DNA from: Microbulbifer pacificus | GTDB taxonomy: Bacteria; Pseudomonadota; Gammaproteobacteria; Pseudomonadales; Cellvibrionaceae | Direction of reading: 5' to 3' | Length of the DNA: 64,000 nt | Assembly: GCF_002959965.1 (NCBI RefSeq) | Contig: NZ_PREV01000027.1 | Span: 62,001-126,000 of the forward strand | Shown: positions 36,850 to 46,756 of the stretch, one piece after another | Layout: each line of letters opens with the position of its first letter | Position numbering within the stretch: the first letter of the stretch is position 1 | The notes under the pieces: generated by a model | What the model was told of the DNA's origin: nothing | Databases searched by the model: none | What the model saw: the letters and a program-made list of their open reading frames with translations, nothing else | Position numbers and translations under genes: made by a program

Positions 36850-38844
36850 TTAATCAAACCGCTCCCGACAAAACCCAAACCCGAAGTTCCGACAATGCCG
36901 CTGCAGTTCCTTAGCCAGTGGCACGGGGCCACAGTAGTAAACCACCACCTTTTGCCCGGCATGCTTGCCGGCAAGCCCCGCAAATAACGCCTGCCAGTCT
37001 GGCCGCCCTGGGCTGGTGACTGCCTGTAGCTGGGTGAAAGGATCCCGCTGGTGCTTGCGGTAAAACGCATCGGCGGCAATTTGCATGGCGATGTTGGTGA
37101 GGTTGTGGCTCAGGCTTGTGAGGTGGATGTGCAGGCGGAAGTTATCGCCCAGACGGGTTTCGGCGTTTGCGAGCAGGTGCTGGAACCACTCGTAGGAACG
37201 TTGGGAGCGGTTGAGCCAGTGGAAGTAGACGATTTGTCGGGGGCGGTTTTTGTCTTCGGCCTCGTGTCGCATCACCAGGCTTTCCAGCGCGCTGGCGAAG
37301 GGGGTGACGCCGATACCGGCGGCCACCATGACGGCGACCGGCGCACGGTAGATGCTGCTTGTTGGGGCTCCGTAAGGGCCGTCGATTTGTGCACGCAGGC
37401 CGTTGTTTTCCAGTTGCTGTTGCAGGTCTTGTTTGCGTGAGAGATTGTGCAGGGCGCCGCTCCAGTCGCCGTTGTTGCGGATATGCACGTCAAAGTAGCC
37501 CGCTTCCGGTGCGGCGCTGATGGTAAAAGGGTGCCATTCCCAGCGAGAGATGGCGGGCACTCGCAGGCGCAAGTAGTCGCCGGGGAAAAACCGGAAATCG
37601 CGAGGTTTGGCGAAGCGCACCGCGGTGACGCCGTCTGCCAGGGGGCGCACGGAGAGCACTTCTACCCGGCGGGTTTTGATGAATGCGCGATACAGGGCGT
37701 CGAGGAAAAACAGCCCGGCGGGTACCGCCAGCCAGGCCCAGAAGACGGGGCCGTGCAGCAGTATCGCGATGATAAACCCTGCGTAGAGCAAATGGCTGCT
37801 GGTAAAGCGCTCCCGCTGACGGCTGTGCCGGGCGGCGATCCCGCGGAGCATCAGTGCCAGCAGCCCGAGGGAGATGGCGCCGGTGGCAAAAGCGGAGTCC
37901 TGCAGCAGATCCGGCGTGAGCAACCCTTCGCCCCAGTAGTTGAAGGTGTGAGCTGCGAGGTGCACCAGGGTAAACAGCACGATGGTGTAGCCCACAGTCC
38001 GATGCATGTCGATCAGACTGTCGATGGGGAGCAGGTGTGCCACCCAGGTGTGCCGCAGCCAGGTCCACAGGCTGCGGCAGATGGGCAATAGTATCAGGGC
38101 GAGGTTAAAGTTTAGACAGGCACCGGCGCTGCGGGCAATCTGGATGGCTGTGCCGGCACCGCGGGCGGCGTACTCGCTGGCGGCGTGGGCAAACAGCAAG
38201 CCGTTGGCGAGCAGGTAGAGGCTGGCCCAGAACAGGGTCTTCCCGTGCATTTGCAGCAGATGGCTCAGTCGCCGGCCGGGCCCGATGGACAGTTCGGGGG
38301 CAGACTGGGTCGCGGGGGCGCTGCTATCGGCTCGCCCGCCGATCCAGGTCTGGGCGAAGCGTTCAAACAGCGAATCTGTGTTGTGGAAGTCTGCAATCGC
38401 GGCGACAAATTCCGCCTTGTTCACGGTGTGCCGGCGTTGGCTGGGAAAGGCGGAGAGAAAGCAGCGAGCCAGTTCCGCCAGGTCGTCATCACTCACTTGT
38501 AGTGACTGCTCACCGAGGCTTGCGGCGAGTACTTCGCGCATGGTTTTCTGGTTCAGTGCGCCGTCGTCGTTGAGGTCGTAAATATCGAACAGGAGTTGGT
38601 AGCGGTGGGGGGAGTGGCGGTCTTTCAGCGTGGCGACAAACTCGCAGTATTCGTCCTCATCAATATAGCCGGAGCCGTCGGTGTCGATAGCGGCGAACAG
38701 CCGGCGTGCCACCAGTGGGTTTTTGAGTCCTAAAGCGGCCTGCCACTCGCGGAAGTCGATCAGCTTGTCTGTGCCGGCCAGTGCAAAAAATGCTTTGCGG
38801 GCGCGGCGTTTGAGGCGGTATCGGGAAAAGAAGGCGGCGAACAT
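36850..38844 (-). CDS. Bacterial NADPH oxidase with EF-hands (NOX5-like)
   Basis: 664 residues. The N-terminal ~150 residues carry EF-hands: a canonical loop at 54-65 (DTDGSGYIDEDE), a second at 90-101 (DLNDDGALNQKT, last position not acidic) and a degenerate third. Six membrane helices follow; His281/His295 and His351/His364 have the exact 13- and 12-residue gaps of the two-haem NOX/ferric reductase core. The cytosolic C-terminus has the FAD motif HPFTISAAP and NADPH motifs VAAGIGVTPFAS and VVYYCGPVPL. It should move electrons from NADPH to oxygen (or a metal) under calcium control. The reaction is inferred from family architecture; no partner is adjacent. Confidence 0.88.
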   Translation of the reverse strand: MFAAFFSRYRLKRRARKAFFALAGTDKLIDFREWQAALGLKNPLVARRLFAAIDTDGSGYIDEDEYCEFVATLKDRHSPHRYQLLFDIYDLNDDGALNQKTMREVLAASLGEQSLQVSDDDLAELARCFLSAFPSQRRHTVNKAEFVAAIADFHNTDSLFERFAQTWIGGRADSSAPATQSAPELSIGPGRRLSHLLQMHGKTLFWASLYLLANGLLFAHAASEYAARGAGTAIQIARSAGACLNFNLALILLPICRSLWTWLRHTWVAHLLPIDSLIDMHRTVGYTIVLFTLVHLAAHTFNYWGEGLLTPDLLQDSAFATGAISLGLLALMLRGIAARHSRQRERFTSSHLLYAGFIIAILLHGPVFWAWLAVPAGLFFLDALYRAFIKTRRVEVLSVRPLADGVTAVRFAKPRDFRFFPGDYLRLRVPAISRWEWHPFTISAAPEAGYFDVHIRNNGDWSGALHNLSRKQDLQQQLENNGLRAQIDGPYGAPTSSIYRAPVAVMVAAGIGVTPFASALESLVMRHEAEDKNRPRQIVYFHWLNRSQRSYEWFQHLLANAETRLGDNFRLHIHLTSLSHNLTNIAMQIAADAFYRKHQRDPFTQLQAVTSPGRPDWQALFAGLAGKHAGQKVVVYYCGPVPLAKELQRHCRNFGFGFCRERFD

Positions 38845-39061
38845 GTGTATCCCTCGTTATTAGTATTGCGCTGTAGGTGGCGCTGATATCGGCACGGCCG
38901 ATTGGGATGACGCTGAACATGCGGCCCATGATATGTGTATTTCTTCCGGTTACAGTACCTGTCAGAGTGAAACTGACGGGGAAAACTTTGCGCGGTGTTT
39001 AAGCGGAGAGGGGATACAAGGAGAGGCGGTTACAAGGAGAGGGGCTCGGGGAGAGCAATCA

Positions 39062-39085
39062 GGGGAGCCGCCGAGTGGGCTCCCC
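39062..39085 (-). terminator. Hairpin after the YebC-family gene
   Basis: GGGGAGCC and GGCTCCCC arms with an 8-nt loop, 27 bp beyond the stop. Only a weak T-run follows. Nearby on the plus strand ACAAGGAGAGG occurs twice in tandem. Confidence 0.5.
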
Positions 39086-39111
39086 AGGGAAGGGTTGCTG
39101 TACCCGCTCAG

Positions 39112-39831
39112 TTACGGGTTTTCCACATTGTGATAAACCGCCTGCACATCCTCCAGGTCTTCCAGCATGTTAATAAACTTCTCAAACAGCGCCACATCGT
39201 CCCCGCTGATCCGGGTATAGGTCTGCGGTACAAACTGAATCTCGTCCACTTCAAAGTCGATATCGCCAAACGCCTCAATCAGCGCCTGCTTGGCCTTGAA
39301 GTAATCCGTATGCGGAGCGAATACGGAGAGCTTGCCGTCTTCGTTTTCGATGTCGGTGACATCCACGTCCGCTTCCATCAGCGCTTCCAGCGCGGCTTCT
39401 TCGTCGTCGTGTTTGAACACGAGGATGGCCAGGTGATCGAAGCTGTGGCTGACGGAGCCTTCGGTGCCAATTTTGGTTTTGGTTTTGGTGAAGGCCTGGC
39501 GCACGTCGCCGAAGGTGCGGTTGGGGTTGTCGGTCAGGCATTCGATGATGGCCATGCAGCCGCCGGGGCCAAAGCCTTCGTAGCGGGCGCGGGCGAAGTC
39601 TTCACCGGCACCACCCTTGGCCTTGTCGATGGCCTTCTCGATCACGTGGGTGGGGACCTGGTCTTTCTTGGCGCGCTCGATCAGGCTGCGCAGGGCCAGG
39701 TTGCCGTTGGGATCGGTGCCACCAGACTTTGCGGTCACGTAAATCTCGCGCCCATAGCGGCTGTAGACCCTGGCCTTCATGTTTGAGGTCTTGGCCATTG
39801 ACTCTTTGCGGTTCTGGTAGGCTCGGCCCAT
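39112..39831 (-). CDS. YebC/TACO1-family protein, YeeN type
   Basis: 239 residues. It starts [20 protein letters not shown] and carries the family blocks [54 protein letters not shown] and GSVSHSFDH, ending with VYHNVENP. The closest family pattern I recall is E. coli YeeN rather than YebC, judging from the start and the ending. The family acts in translation (YebC-type proteins) or as DNA-binding regulators (PmpR). Which applies here is not shown by the sequence. Confidence 0.92.
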   Translation of the reverse strand: MGRAYQNRKESMAKTSNMKARVYSRYGREIYVTAKSGGTDPNGNLALRSLIERAKKDQVPTHVIEKAIDKAKGGAGEDFARARYEGFGPGGCMAIIECLTDNPNRTFGDVRQAFTKTKTKIGTEGSVSHSFDHLAILVFKHDDEEAALEALMEADVDVTDIENEDGKLSVFAPHTDYFKAKQALIEAFGDIDFEVDEIQFVPQTYTRISGDDVALFEKFINMLEDLEDVQAVYHNVENP

Positions 39832-40109
39832 GGGGTATTGCTCCGGTACTGCAGGTTTTCATTGAAGCGCGATTTTACTGTCGGCCCGGGGGGAAATGAA
39901 GTGGGTTACTGTGGACTGGATGTGTTGCCAGCCCACGGAGAGTGGCTGGAAATCCGGCAAATGAATGCTAGCCCGTGTAATTACCTGTAATTGCATATAT
40001 GTATCAATTTGTCGTAGCTTTAGTGGCTTCTCTAAATGGGGGGGATTCCGTGCCAAAATTTGCGGCATTCGGGGTCATTTGAATAAAAAATATACGCCCG
40101 GTTCGGACA

Positions 40110-43100
40110 ATGACAATCAATACAAGAAAAATCATAACTCGCGGCCTGCTGCTGCTGTCTGTAAACATTATTACGGCTTGTGGCGGAGGCGGTGGTGGTG
40201 GCTCTTCCCAGTCGTCCGACCCATCCACGAACCCACCTTCCGAATCCCCCGAACCGGTTTCACTGGGTGGCTACGCTGTCAAGGGACCTCTGAGTAATGC
40301 GGATGTCGGTGTTTACACCGTACAGATGGGAAACGCCGCGTTGAAGGGAACCAAGCTCGCCAGTGGGAGCACGGGAGCCATAGGGCAGTTCGACGGCATC
40401 GAATTTGAATTGGAGAAGAGTGATTTCTATCTGATAGAAGTGACTGCAGATGCGGACACCTTGGACATCTCTACGGGCGAAGCGCCCATAATCCCCACGC
40501 TGAAAACGTTTGTTTCGGCCGATGCGCTGAAAAAGTCTGAACCTGCCTATGCGACTATTAGTACAACCATGGTCTTCGAAATGCTGCGCCTCAAAGGCGG
40601 TGTGGCAAACACCACTGAACTGGCCAGCCAACTAAATAGTTTCTCTACTACGGTCGCTACCGAGTTGGGGTTCGATTTGCTACAGGGGATTGACCTGTTT
40701 GAACAGAGCCCGCTCGTTACCGATACCGCACCCGCGACTCAGCAATTGCTCAATTATCGAACCGCACTCGAAGCCCAGGCTGCCCTCATCTGGTATATCT
40801 CGGTAGAGCTTGGGGTTCCCGTTAACCGGGTAATCGAATGGATGGCTGCCGACCTGCTCGATGGCCAATACGATGGCCTCACTTCTCTGGCTGCGGCTGA
40901 CTACGTCGACGGAAGCCGGCAGGTATTCGAAGTCGCCGCGCGCCAGTTGATCTCCGAACTGAGTATCCCAGGCACCGGAGCATTACGCTCTGGTGGGGAA
41001 GGAGACTACCTGGCGGGCGAGACCGTTCAGCTGCTGCTCGCCGAAGCGGCAGTTACTGCCCCCTCTGCCGATGTGCAGTTGCTGGAAAATGCTCCATCGA
41101 CCGTGATATTGGCGGCGGTTGGCCCCGATATGGATGCAGATGGTAAGCCCGATGCTATTGATCTGGATATCGACGGCGATGGCGTAGCCAATGCCGAAGA
41201 TGCATTCCCTCGCGATCCTTCAGAAACAATGGATAGCGATAGCGACGGTGTTGGGGACAATGGCGACGCTTACCCTCTGGATGGTAACTGCAGCGTCGCG
41301 GCCCACGGTGATGGTGCCCAATGTTACATGACGGCACTGTCCAATTATGACGTGACCGACAGCTTTGCCGATGAAGACGGCAGTATTCTCCTTGTTGCAA
41401 ACTCGGGAACCGAGCTGGCTTTGTTTCGGTTTCTCCCTGACTCGCAACGTATTGAGGAAAAAATTGGGCTCGCTGTTGACGGGGTAACGCCTACTACCAT
41501 TCTCGTTCACAAAGGCCACCAGAGAACCTATGTCGCCTATCCTGACGGTGCAATCCGCTATCTGGCTGGCGGCGAGCCCAGGCTGCTTACAAATGTCGGC
41601 TTCCCTATTTCCGATCTCGCCTTTGCGGGGAATTACCTGTTCGTGATAGGCGATGATGAAGTGGGCGAGACGCACCTGACACTATCCAGTTCAGGGCAGC
41701 TGATGTACCGAAGGGATTACCGGAGCCATTTTGAGTCGTTCGACTGGTCTGAATCCCGTGATCGCCTCTATTTCCGCTATTCCTCCTCAGCGCCCTATCG
41801 CCTGGGTTACATGACAGTAAACCAGAGTACAGGTCAATTCGACTCCGGAAGTCTGTACTCCTACGACAGCGAGTTTTACCCGGAAGGCCAGGTGTTGGTA
41901 CTCGATAATGTGGACCGGGTAGCGACGGGTTCAGGTCTGGTATACGAGATGGGCAGCTCTGTACGCTCCCCGTTTGATGTGTCCCCGTTTGATCGCGCGG
42001 TGTATGACGGGAATGACCTGGTGGCAGCCACGGCAAGCCCGGCCGGGAATGCAAACGTCAATGCCTATTCCGCTAGTGGCGCCTTTTATCAGTCACTGGA
42101 ATTTACTGGCACACCCAGCACCCTCCTCAAGCGCGATGATGACTATCTGCTGGTCGCCCGCGACGGGTCTGGTGAGTATCGTTTTCACACTTTTGTGACC
42201 GATCGCGATCTGGATGATGACGGAGTAGATAATGTTGATGACCACTTTCCCGCTGATCCGGCCGCATCGCTGGATACGGATGGTGATGGATGGCCAGACA
42301 GCTGGAACGCCGGCTACAGCGAGGGAGATTCAACCAGTGGCCTTACCCTTGACGCCTACCCCGAGGATTCTGCCTGTCAGGAGGTGAATGAGGGAAATGG
42401 CAGTGAGTGCGATGTCGAAAGCCATGTTGTGATCGATGAAGTTACCCAAACCATTCTCCATGAAAATATCGTTTACGCGCTGTCAGCGGCTGACCAGGCT
42501 GTTTACCGTTGGGATCTTGTTAACGAGCAGCTTCTCAATCCGGTGCTGTTGACGCGTGAGTTGAATGGCGCACCCGCGGTATCCATTGCAGTGTCCGATT
42601 CCGGCAAGCTTTTGGTAGCCGATGATTCTGGCGCTGTATTTCAGGTTTCCAGTTCCCTGCCATTGCAGGCGCAGCGGATATACCGGGTAACCGGTGGTGA
42701 TGTCAGCTTGATTCAGGCGGGTAAGCAGCTGATTGTGGGCGAAGCCACAGACTACGGGTACCGCCGGTTGAATGTTCTCAGCGAGCAATTTGAAAAACTC
42801 GCAGATTTCACCGTTTACGGCGATAACACCGAACTTGAATACCATGCGGAAAGCGGCCGGGTTTACTGGGTGGAAGATTACTCCGGCGGCTCGCTGCGCA
42901 GCAGCATCCTCGACCCGGTTTCTGGATATCCCACAAGCTCCAGGAATTTCAGTTTTGGGGATACGGGGCTGCCTGTTTTTGTATCTCCTTCTACCGATGA
43001 AGAACGTATTTTTGTCGGTGGGGATGTTGTGGTGCGCAATCTACTCGGCAAGCCTTATTTGCAACAGCTGCCCATATCGGATCTATGGCCGTCCCTCAGC

Positions 43101-46100
43101 AATCAGTTTTACCCGCGCGACGCTTTCTGGTGGAGTGAGATGGCAGCGGCCCTGTTCCAGAACGGAGAAAGTGTTTGGCTGGCCGCCTATGACACAAAGC
43201 TGAACAAACAACTGTTTGGGTTGGATCTTGGCGTGCTGGATGGCCAGCAGGTGCTGCAATATGACGAGGGATTGGTATATCTGGAACCGGATGCCGGGAG
43301 CGGCATGTCGTTCCGGAAATTACCGCTGCTTGTCGACGGTGACAGTGATGGCCTTCCGTACTGGTGGGAACTTCAGTTTTCTCTCGATGACGATAATTCT
43401 GATGACGCCGGACAGGATCCGGACAGCGACGGCCTCACCAACCTGGAAGAATTTATTGCCTCAACATCCGCAAGGGTGTCGGATAGCGACGGCGACGGTT
43501 TAAGTGATGGCGATGAGGTGTCACTGTACGGAACCGACCCCAATTCCCAGGATTCCGATGGCGACTTTATGCCCGATTCATGGGAGTTGGTTGCTGGGCT
43601 CGATCCCAACAGCGCGGATGATATGGAAGGGGACCTGGACAGCGATAGTTACTCAAACTATATCGAATTCATTAATGGTTCTGATCCCTCGGATGACACC
43701 TCGTTTCCCGATAGTGTGTCGGAAGTACTGTTCTCATTTGAAGATGGCAATGTTCCCGACGAACTGGTCGTTGTATCCTCGCCTGACGAAATCGCGGTTT
43801 CCGCGGATTTTGCAAGTCATGGAGCGTTGAGTCTGTCGCTGAATGGTGAAGCCGCTATTACCTGGGAGCGTACATTTTCTCCTATAGAGTTGTCTTTCGA
43901 TGCCATGTCGGATTGCTACAGCAACTACCATAAAAATCTGAGTGTCCGTCTCGACGGTGAAGAAATCTATTCTGGGTACCCACAGCAATCCATCTGGAAA
44001 ACGCACAAGTTTTTGGTGTCTCCAGGAAAAAAAGAGCTGACCATTAGCGTTGAAAGCAGTAGTTCGGGTTGCTCCGTGTACCTGGATAATTTTGTGGTCG
44101 CACCGCTGAAAAATATTTTTGAGATGGGCACCAGCTTTGTCGGCGTCGACAACAACAAAATCCAGTTCTATGACATGGAGGGAAGCCTGCTTAAGGAGGT
44201 GGATGTCACCGGTAATTCTGAGTACACAGGATATGCACGGGATATTTCCGTTCTCGAAGATGGGCGTGTGGCGGTGTTCAACGGTACCTTCGAGCCGATC
44301 TTGAGTGTTTACTCTCCAAGGCGACATGAGTGGGAACACTATGCGGCGCCGGGGTGGTCCACCATAAATAACGCATCCTACGGTGGCATTGACGCGATCG
44401 GAGAGCGGGTTTTTGTGACCAATATGGCGACTTCCGGTAGCCCCAATCAGGGACTGGTGGTATTCGATCTCAGCGATGGCACTCTGGAATTTGTCAGTGG
44501 CAGTGGCTATATCGACCTGACGGTGGGAGAGGACGGCTACCTCTACGCATTTACCGGTTCGACCATTGACAAGTACGACCCTGACACGCTGCAAGTAGTG
44601 TCGCAGATTGCGGTAAGCACCGGCAGATCAGTGGCTGTCAATGCGACCGGTGAAATTTTTGTTGCCGACTGGAGTGGCTATGTCCGTAAGTATGACCAGT
44701 CTGGCAATCAGCTGGCCAGTCTGGAAATCGGTGGCAGTTTTTACGATATATCACTGCGCATGAATGGTGACTTGATGGTGTCATCTCGTTTCGAAGATCT
44801 GGTGGTGACGGATTCCAACCTCAGCGGGTTTGTCCGCTTGCCGATCTATGCGGAATTTATCGACTTTACGCCAGACATCGATAGCGACAGCGACGATCTG
44901 CCTGACTGGTGGGAAGCGGGCAATGGTCTCGATGCTCACAATGACAGTGATGCGGACTCCGACAACGATATGGATAATCTCTCCGCCACCGAAGAGTTTG
45001 CGCTGGGTACCCGGGCAGATAAAGCAGATACAGACGGAGACACTGTAAACGATGGTGACGAGGTTCTGGTAAGAGGGACCGACCCGCTCAATCCTGATAC
45101 GGATGGAGACGGTCTGAACGATGGCGAAGAGGTTGCGGCGGGCACTGACCCCAATCTCATTGATAGCGACAGTGACGGCCTTTCAGACCGTGATGAAGTG
45201 AAGGTATATGGTACCGATCCTTTGAGTGGTGACTCTGATAGTGATGGTATGGATGATCGGTACGAAATTACCTACGGACTGGATGCACTCGTCAACGATG
45301 CATCGGGTGACTTTGATGATGACGGCCTGACAAATCTGGAAGAATCCATCTTGGGCAGCTCTCCCATAGTGTCCGATACTGATGGTGATGGCCTGAACGA
45401 TTTCGACGAGTACGCGATCCACAATACATCTCCACTGTTGAAAGATACTGACGGCGATGTGATGCGGGACGATTGGGAAATTGCAGTTGGTCTGGATCCC
45501 AATGACGCGAGCGATGCCGCAACGGACATGGACTCCGATTCATTTTCCAATCTGGAAGAGTTTGTCGCTCATACTTCACCTACGGAACAGACCGAGTTTC
45601 CCGTACCGGTTGTGTGGGGGAGTTCGCAGGGCGGTCCAGATCATACCGGTTATACCCCGTGGGATCTTGACGAAGGTGACTTTGCCTTCCGCTGGAGCAA
45701 GGTTTTTGCCGATACCCCACAGTTGAACGGTGTTGCGGCTGGTGATGGAAAAGTCTTTGTTTCCAGTGACAGCTATTTTGGCAACCAACGTATTTATGGA
45801 CTGGGCAGCACAGCGGGAGAAATTCTGTGGGAGAAGTCTTACGATGATATTCACAGTGTGAATCCACCGGCATATGAAGGAGGCAACGTCTATTTTCAAA
45901 GTGGTGGGCATGAGGATTCCTTTATCCGCAGCGTTGATGCCACAACCGGGAACTTGCTGTTTGCTACCTCCTACGGCAATCAATGGTCAGAATATCTCGC
46001 GCCGACTCTATTCGACGGCCAGCTGTACATGGCGGGAGGCTACTATGGCGGTATGTATTCGCACAATGCAGAAACCGGTGTACAAAACTGGTTTGCCAAT

Positions 46101-46667
46101 ACCGCCCAGTACGACGGCTTTACTCCGGCCGTGGATGAGCAGTATGTGTATGCATTTATCACAGACTTTGCCGCGTACGACCGCCTGACCGGTGAACTTG
46201 CCTACCGTATTGATTTTCCCAGTTTTGATTGGCATGGCTATGACGTGGGTATGGCGACGGTGCTAACCGGGCTGGGTAATTCCGTTGCAATCCAGAATGG
46301 AACCCTGGTGGTGTTTGACCTCGGGCAAAAATCTATCCTATGGGAGAAAAGCGGTAGCTACCGCGGCCAACCCTCCTCCCATCTTGGGCAAATTTTTGCC
46401 ATCGAATCCGGAGTTCTCAAGGTGATCGATGAGTCCACAGGCACGGTATTGTGGAACTATGAGGCGAGTGAACCCCTGTCGTCCAATATTGTTGTCACAC
46501 GGACGCACGTGTTTGTCGGCGGCAGCACGACAACTTTCGCAATAGATCTGGATAGCAAAACATCCGTGTGGAATTACGCCGCCTCCGGCGCGCTTGGCCT
46601 CAGTGACGAGGGTGTGCTGTATATTTCCGGCAACGCATTGACGGCTATCGATTTGTTACCTGAATAG
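40110..46667 (+). CDS. Giant lipoprotein with thrombospondin type 3 repeats and beta-propeller segments
   Basis: 2,185 residues, not a recognised characterised protein. The N-terminus LLLLSVNIITACGGGGGGG is a lipobox plus a Gly spacer, so a membrane-anchored, probably surface-exposed lipoprotein. Asp-rich calcium-binding repeats of the thrombospondin type 3 kind (DxDxDGxxD) occur in four blocks, about residues 340-400, 698-745, 1074-1200 and 1588-1830. Between them are propeller-like repeats (about 405-690 and 760-1070; NHL-like 1337-1585), a lectin-like beta domain (~1200-1333), and a C-terminal PQQ-type propeller (~1834-2185, with GSTAGEILWEKSY and ESTGTVLWNYEAS). Base composition is less GC-rich than the neighbours. 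A calcium-stiffened stalk with binding heads, for adhesion or polymer capture, is inference. Confidence 0.85.
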   Translation: MTINTRKIITRGLLLLSVNIITACGGGGGGGSSQSSDPSTNPPSESPEPVSLGGYAVKGPLSNADVGVYTVQMGNAALKGTKLASGSTGAIGQFDGIEFELEKSDFYLIEVTADADTLDISTGEAPIIPTLKTFVSADALKKSEPAYATISTTMVFEMLRLKGGVANTTELASQLNSFSTTVATELGFDLLQGIDLFEQSPLVTDTAPATQQLLNYRTALEAQAALIWYISVELGVPVNRVIEWMAADLLDGQYDGLTSLAAADYVDGSRQVFEVAARQLISELSIPGTGALRSGGEGDYLAGETVQLLLAEAAVTAPSADVQLLENAPSTVILAAVGPDMDADGKPDAIDLDIDGDGVANAEDAFPRDPSETMDSDSDGVGDNGDAYPLDGNCSVAAHGDGAQCYMTALSNYDVTDSFADEDGSILLVANSGTELALFRFLPDSQRIEEKIGLAVDGVTPTTILVHKGHQRTYVAYPDGAIRYLAGGEPRLLTNVGFPISDLAFAGNYLFVIGDDEVGETHLTLSSSGQLMYRRDYRSHFESFDWSESRDRLYFRYSSSAPYRLGYMTVNQSTGQFDSGSLYSYDSEFYPEGQVLVLDNVDRVATGSGLVYEMGSSVRSPFDVSPFDRAVYDGNDLVAATASPAGNANVNAYSASGAFYQSLEFTGTPSTLLKRDDDYLLVARDGSGEYRFHTFVTDRDLDDDGVDNVDDHFPADPAASLDTDGDGWPDSWNAGYSEGDSTSGLTLDAYPEDSACQEVNEGNGSECDVESHVVIDEVTQTILHENIVYALSAADQAVYRWDLVNEQLLNPVLLTRELNGAPAVSIAVSDSGKLLVADDSGAVFQVSSSLPLQAQRIYRVTGGDVSLIQAGKQLIVGEATDYGYRRLNVLSEQFEKLADFTVYGDNTELEYHAESGRVYWVEDYSGGSLRSSILDPVSGYPTSSRNFSFGDTGLPVFVSPSTDEERIFVGGDVVVRNLLGKPYLQQLPISDLWPSLSNQFYPRDAFWWSEMAAALFQNGESVWLAAYDTKLNKQLFGLDLGVLDGQQVLQYDEGLVYLEPDAGSGMSFRKLPLLVDGDSDGLPYWWELQFSLDDDNSDDAGQDPDSDGLTNLEEFIASTSARVSDSDGDGLSDGDEVSLYGTDPNSQDSDGDFMPDSWELVAGLDPNSADDMEGDLDSDSYSNYIEFINGSDPSDDTSFPDSVSEVLFSFEDGNVPDELVVVSSPDEIAVSADFASHGALSLSLNGEAAITWERTFSPIELSFDAMSDCYSNYHKNLSVRLDGEEIYSGYPQQSIWKTHKFLVSPGKKELTISVESSSSGCSVYLDNFVVAPLKNIFEMGTSFVGVDNNKIQFYDMEGSLLKEVDVTGNSEYTGYARDISVLEDGRVAVFNGTFEPILSVYSPRRHEWEHYAAPGWSTINNASYGGIDAIGERVFVTNMATSGSPNQGLVVFDLSDGTLEFVSGSGYIDLTVGEDGYLYAFTGSTIDKYDPDTLQVVSQIAVSTGRSVAVNATGEIFVADWSGYVRKYDQSGNQLASLEIGGSFYDISLRMNGDLMVSSRFEDLVVTDSNLSGFVRLPIYAEFIDFTPDIDSDSDDLPDWWEAGNGLDAHNDSDADSDNDMDNLSATEEFALGTRADKADTDGDTVNDGDEVLVRGTDPLNPDTDGDGLNDGEEVAAGTDPNLIDSDSDGLSDRDEVKVYGTDPLSGDSDSDGMDDRYEITYGLDALVNDASGDFDDDGLTNLEESILGSSPIVSDTDGDGLNDFDEYAIHNTSPLLKDTDGDVMRDDWEIAVGLDPNDASDAATDMDSDSFSNLEEFVAHTSPTEQTEFPVPVVWGSSQGGPDHTGYTPWDLDEGDFAFRWSKVFADTPQLNGVAAGDGKVFVSSDSYFGNQRIYGLGSTAGEILWEKSYDDIHSVNPPAYEGGNVYFQSGGHEDSFIRSVDATTGNLLFATSYGNQWSEYLAPTLFDGQLYMAGGYYGGMYSHNAETGVQNWFANTAQYDGFTPAVDEQYVYAFITDFAAYDRLTGELAYRIDFPSFDWHGYDVGMATVLTGLGNSVAIQNGTLVVFDLGQKSILWEKSGSYRGQPSSHLGQIFAIESGVLKVIDESTGTVLWNYEASEPLSSNIVVTRTHVFVGGSTTTFAIDLDSKTSVWNYAASGALGLSDEGVLYISGNALTAIDLLPE

Positions 46668-46674
46668 TCGCTCG

Positions 46675-46703
46675 GAAAAAAAGACCGGCACGAGGCCGGT
46701 CGC
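46675..46703 (-). terminator. Rho-independent terminator of the xdh operon
   Basis: On the minus strand the stem GACCGGC/GCCGGTC with a short loop runs into seven T residues. It faces the xdhC 3' end. On the plus strand no T-run follows, so it serves the minus-strand operon. Confidence 0.8.
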
Positions 46704-46756
46704 AAGACAGGGTAGGTGTTGGTACCCTCTGTGAACTTTACTGCTGCGGGCCGGCT

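Noticed and set aside
40110..46667. Short DNA repeats from GATAGCGAC/GATGGTGAT-like motifs, considered as a repeat array or CRISPR
   Set aside because: They are codons for Asp-rich calcium-binding repeats inside one uninterrupted reading frame, with irregular spacing and no identical units.
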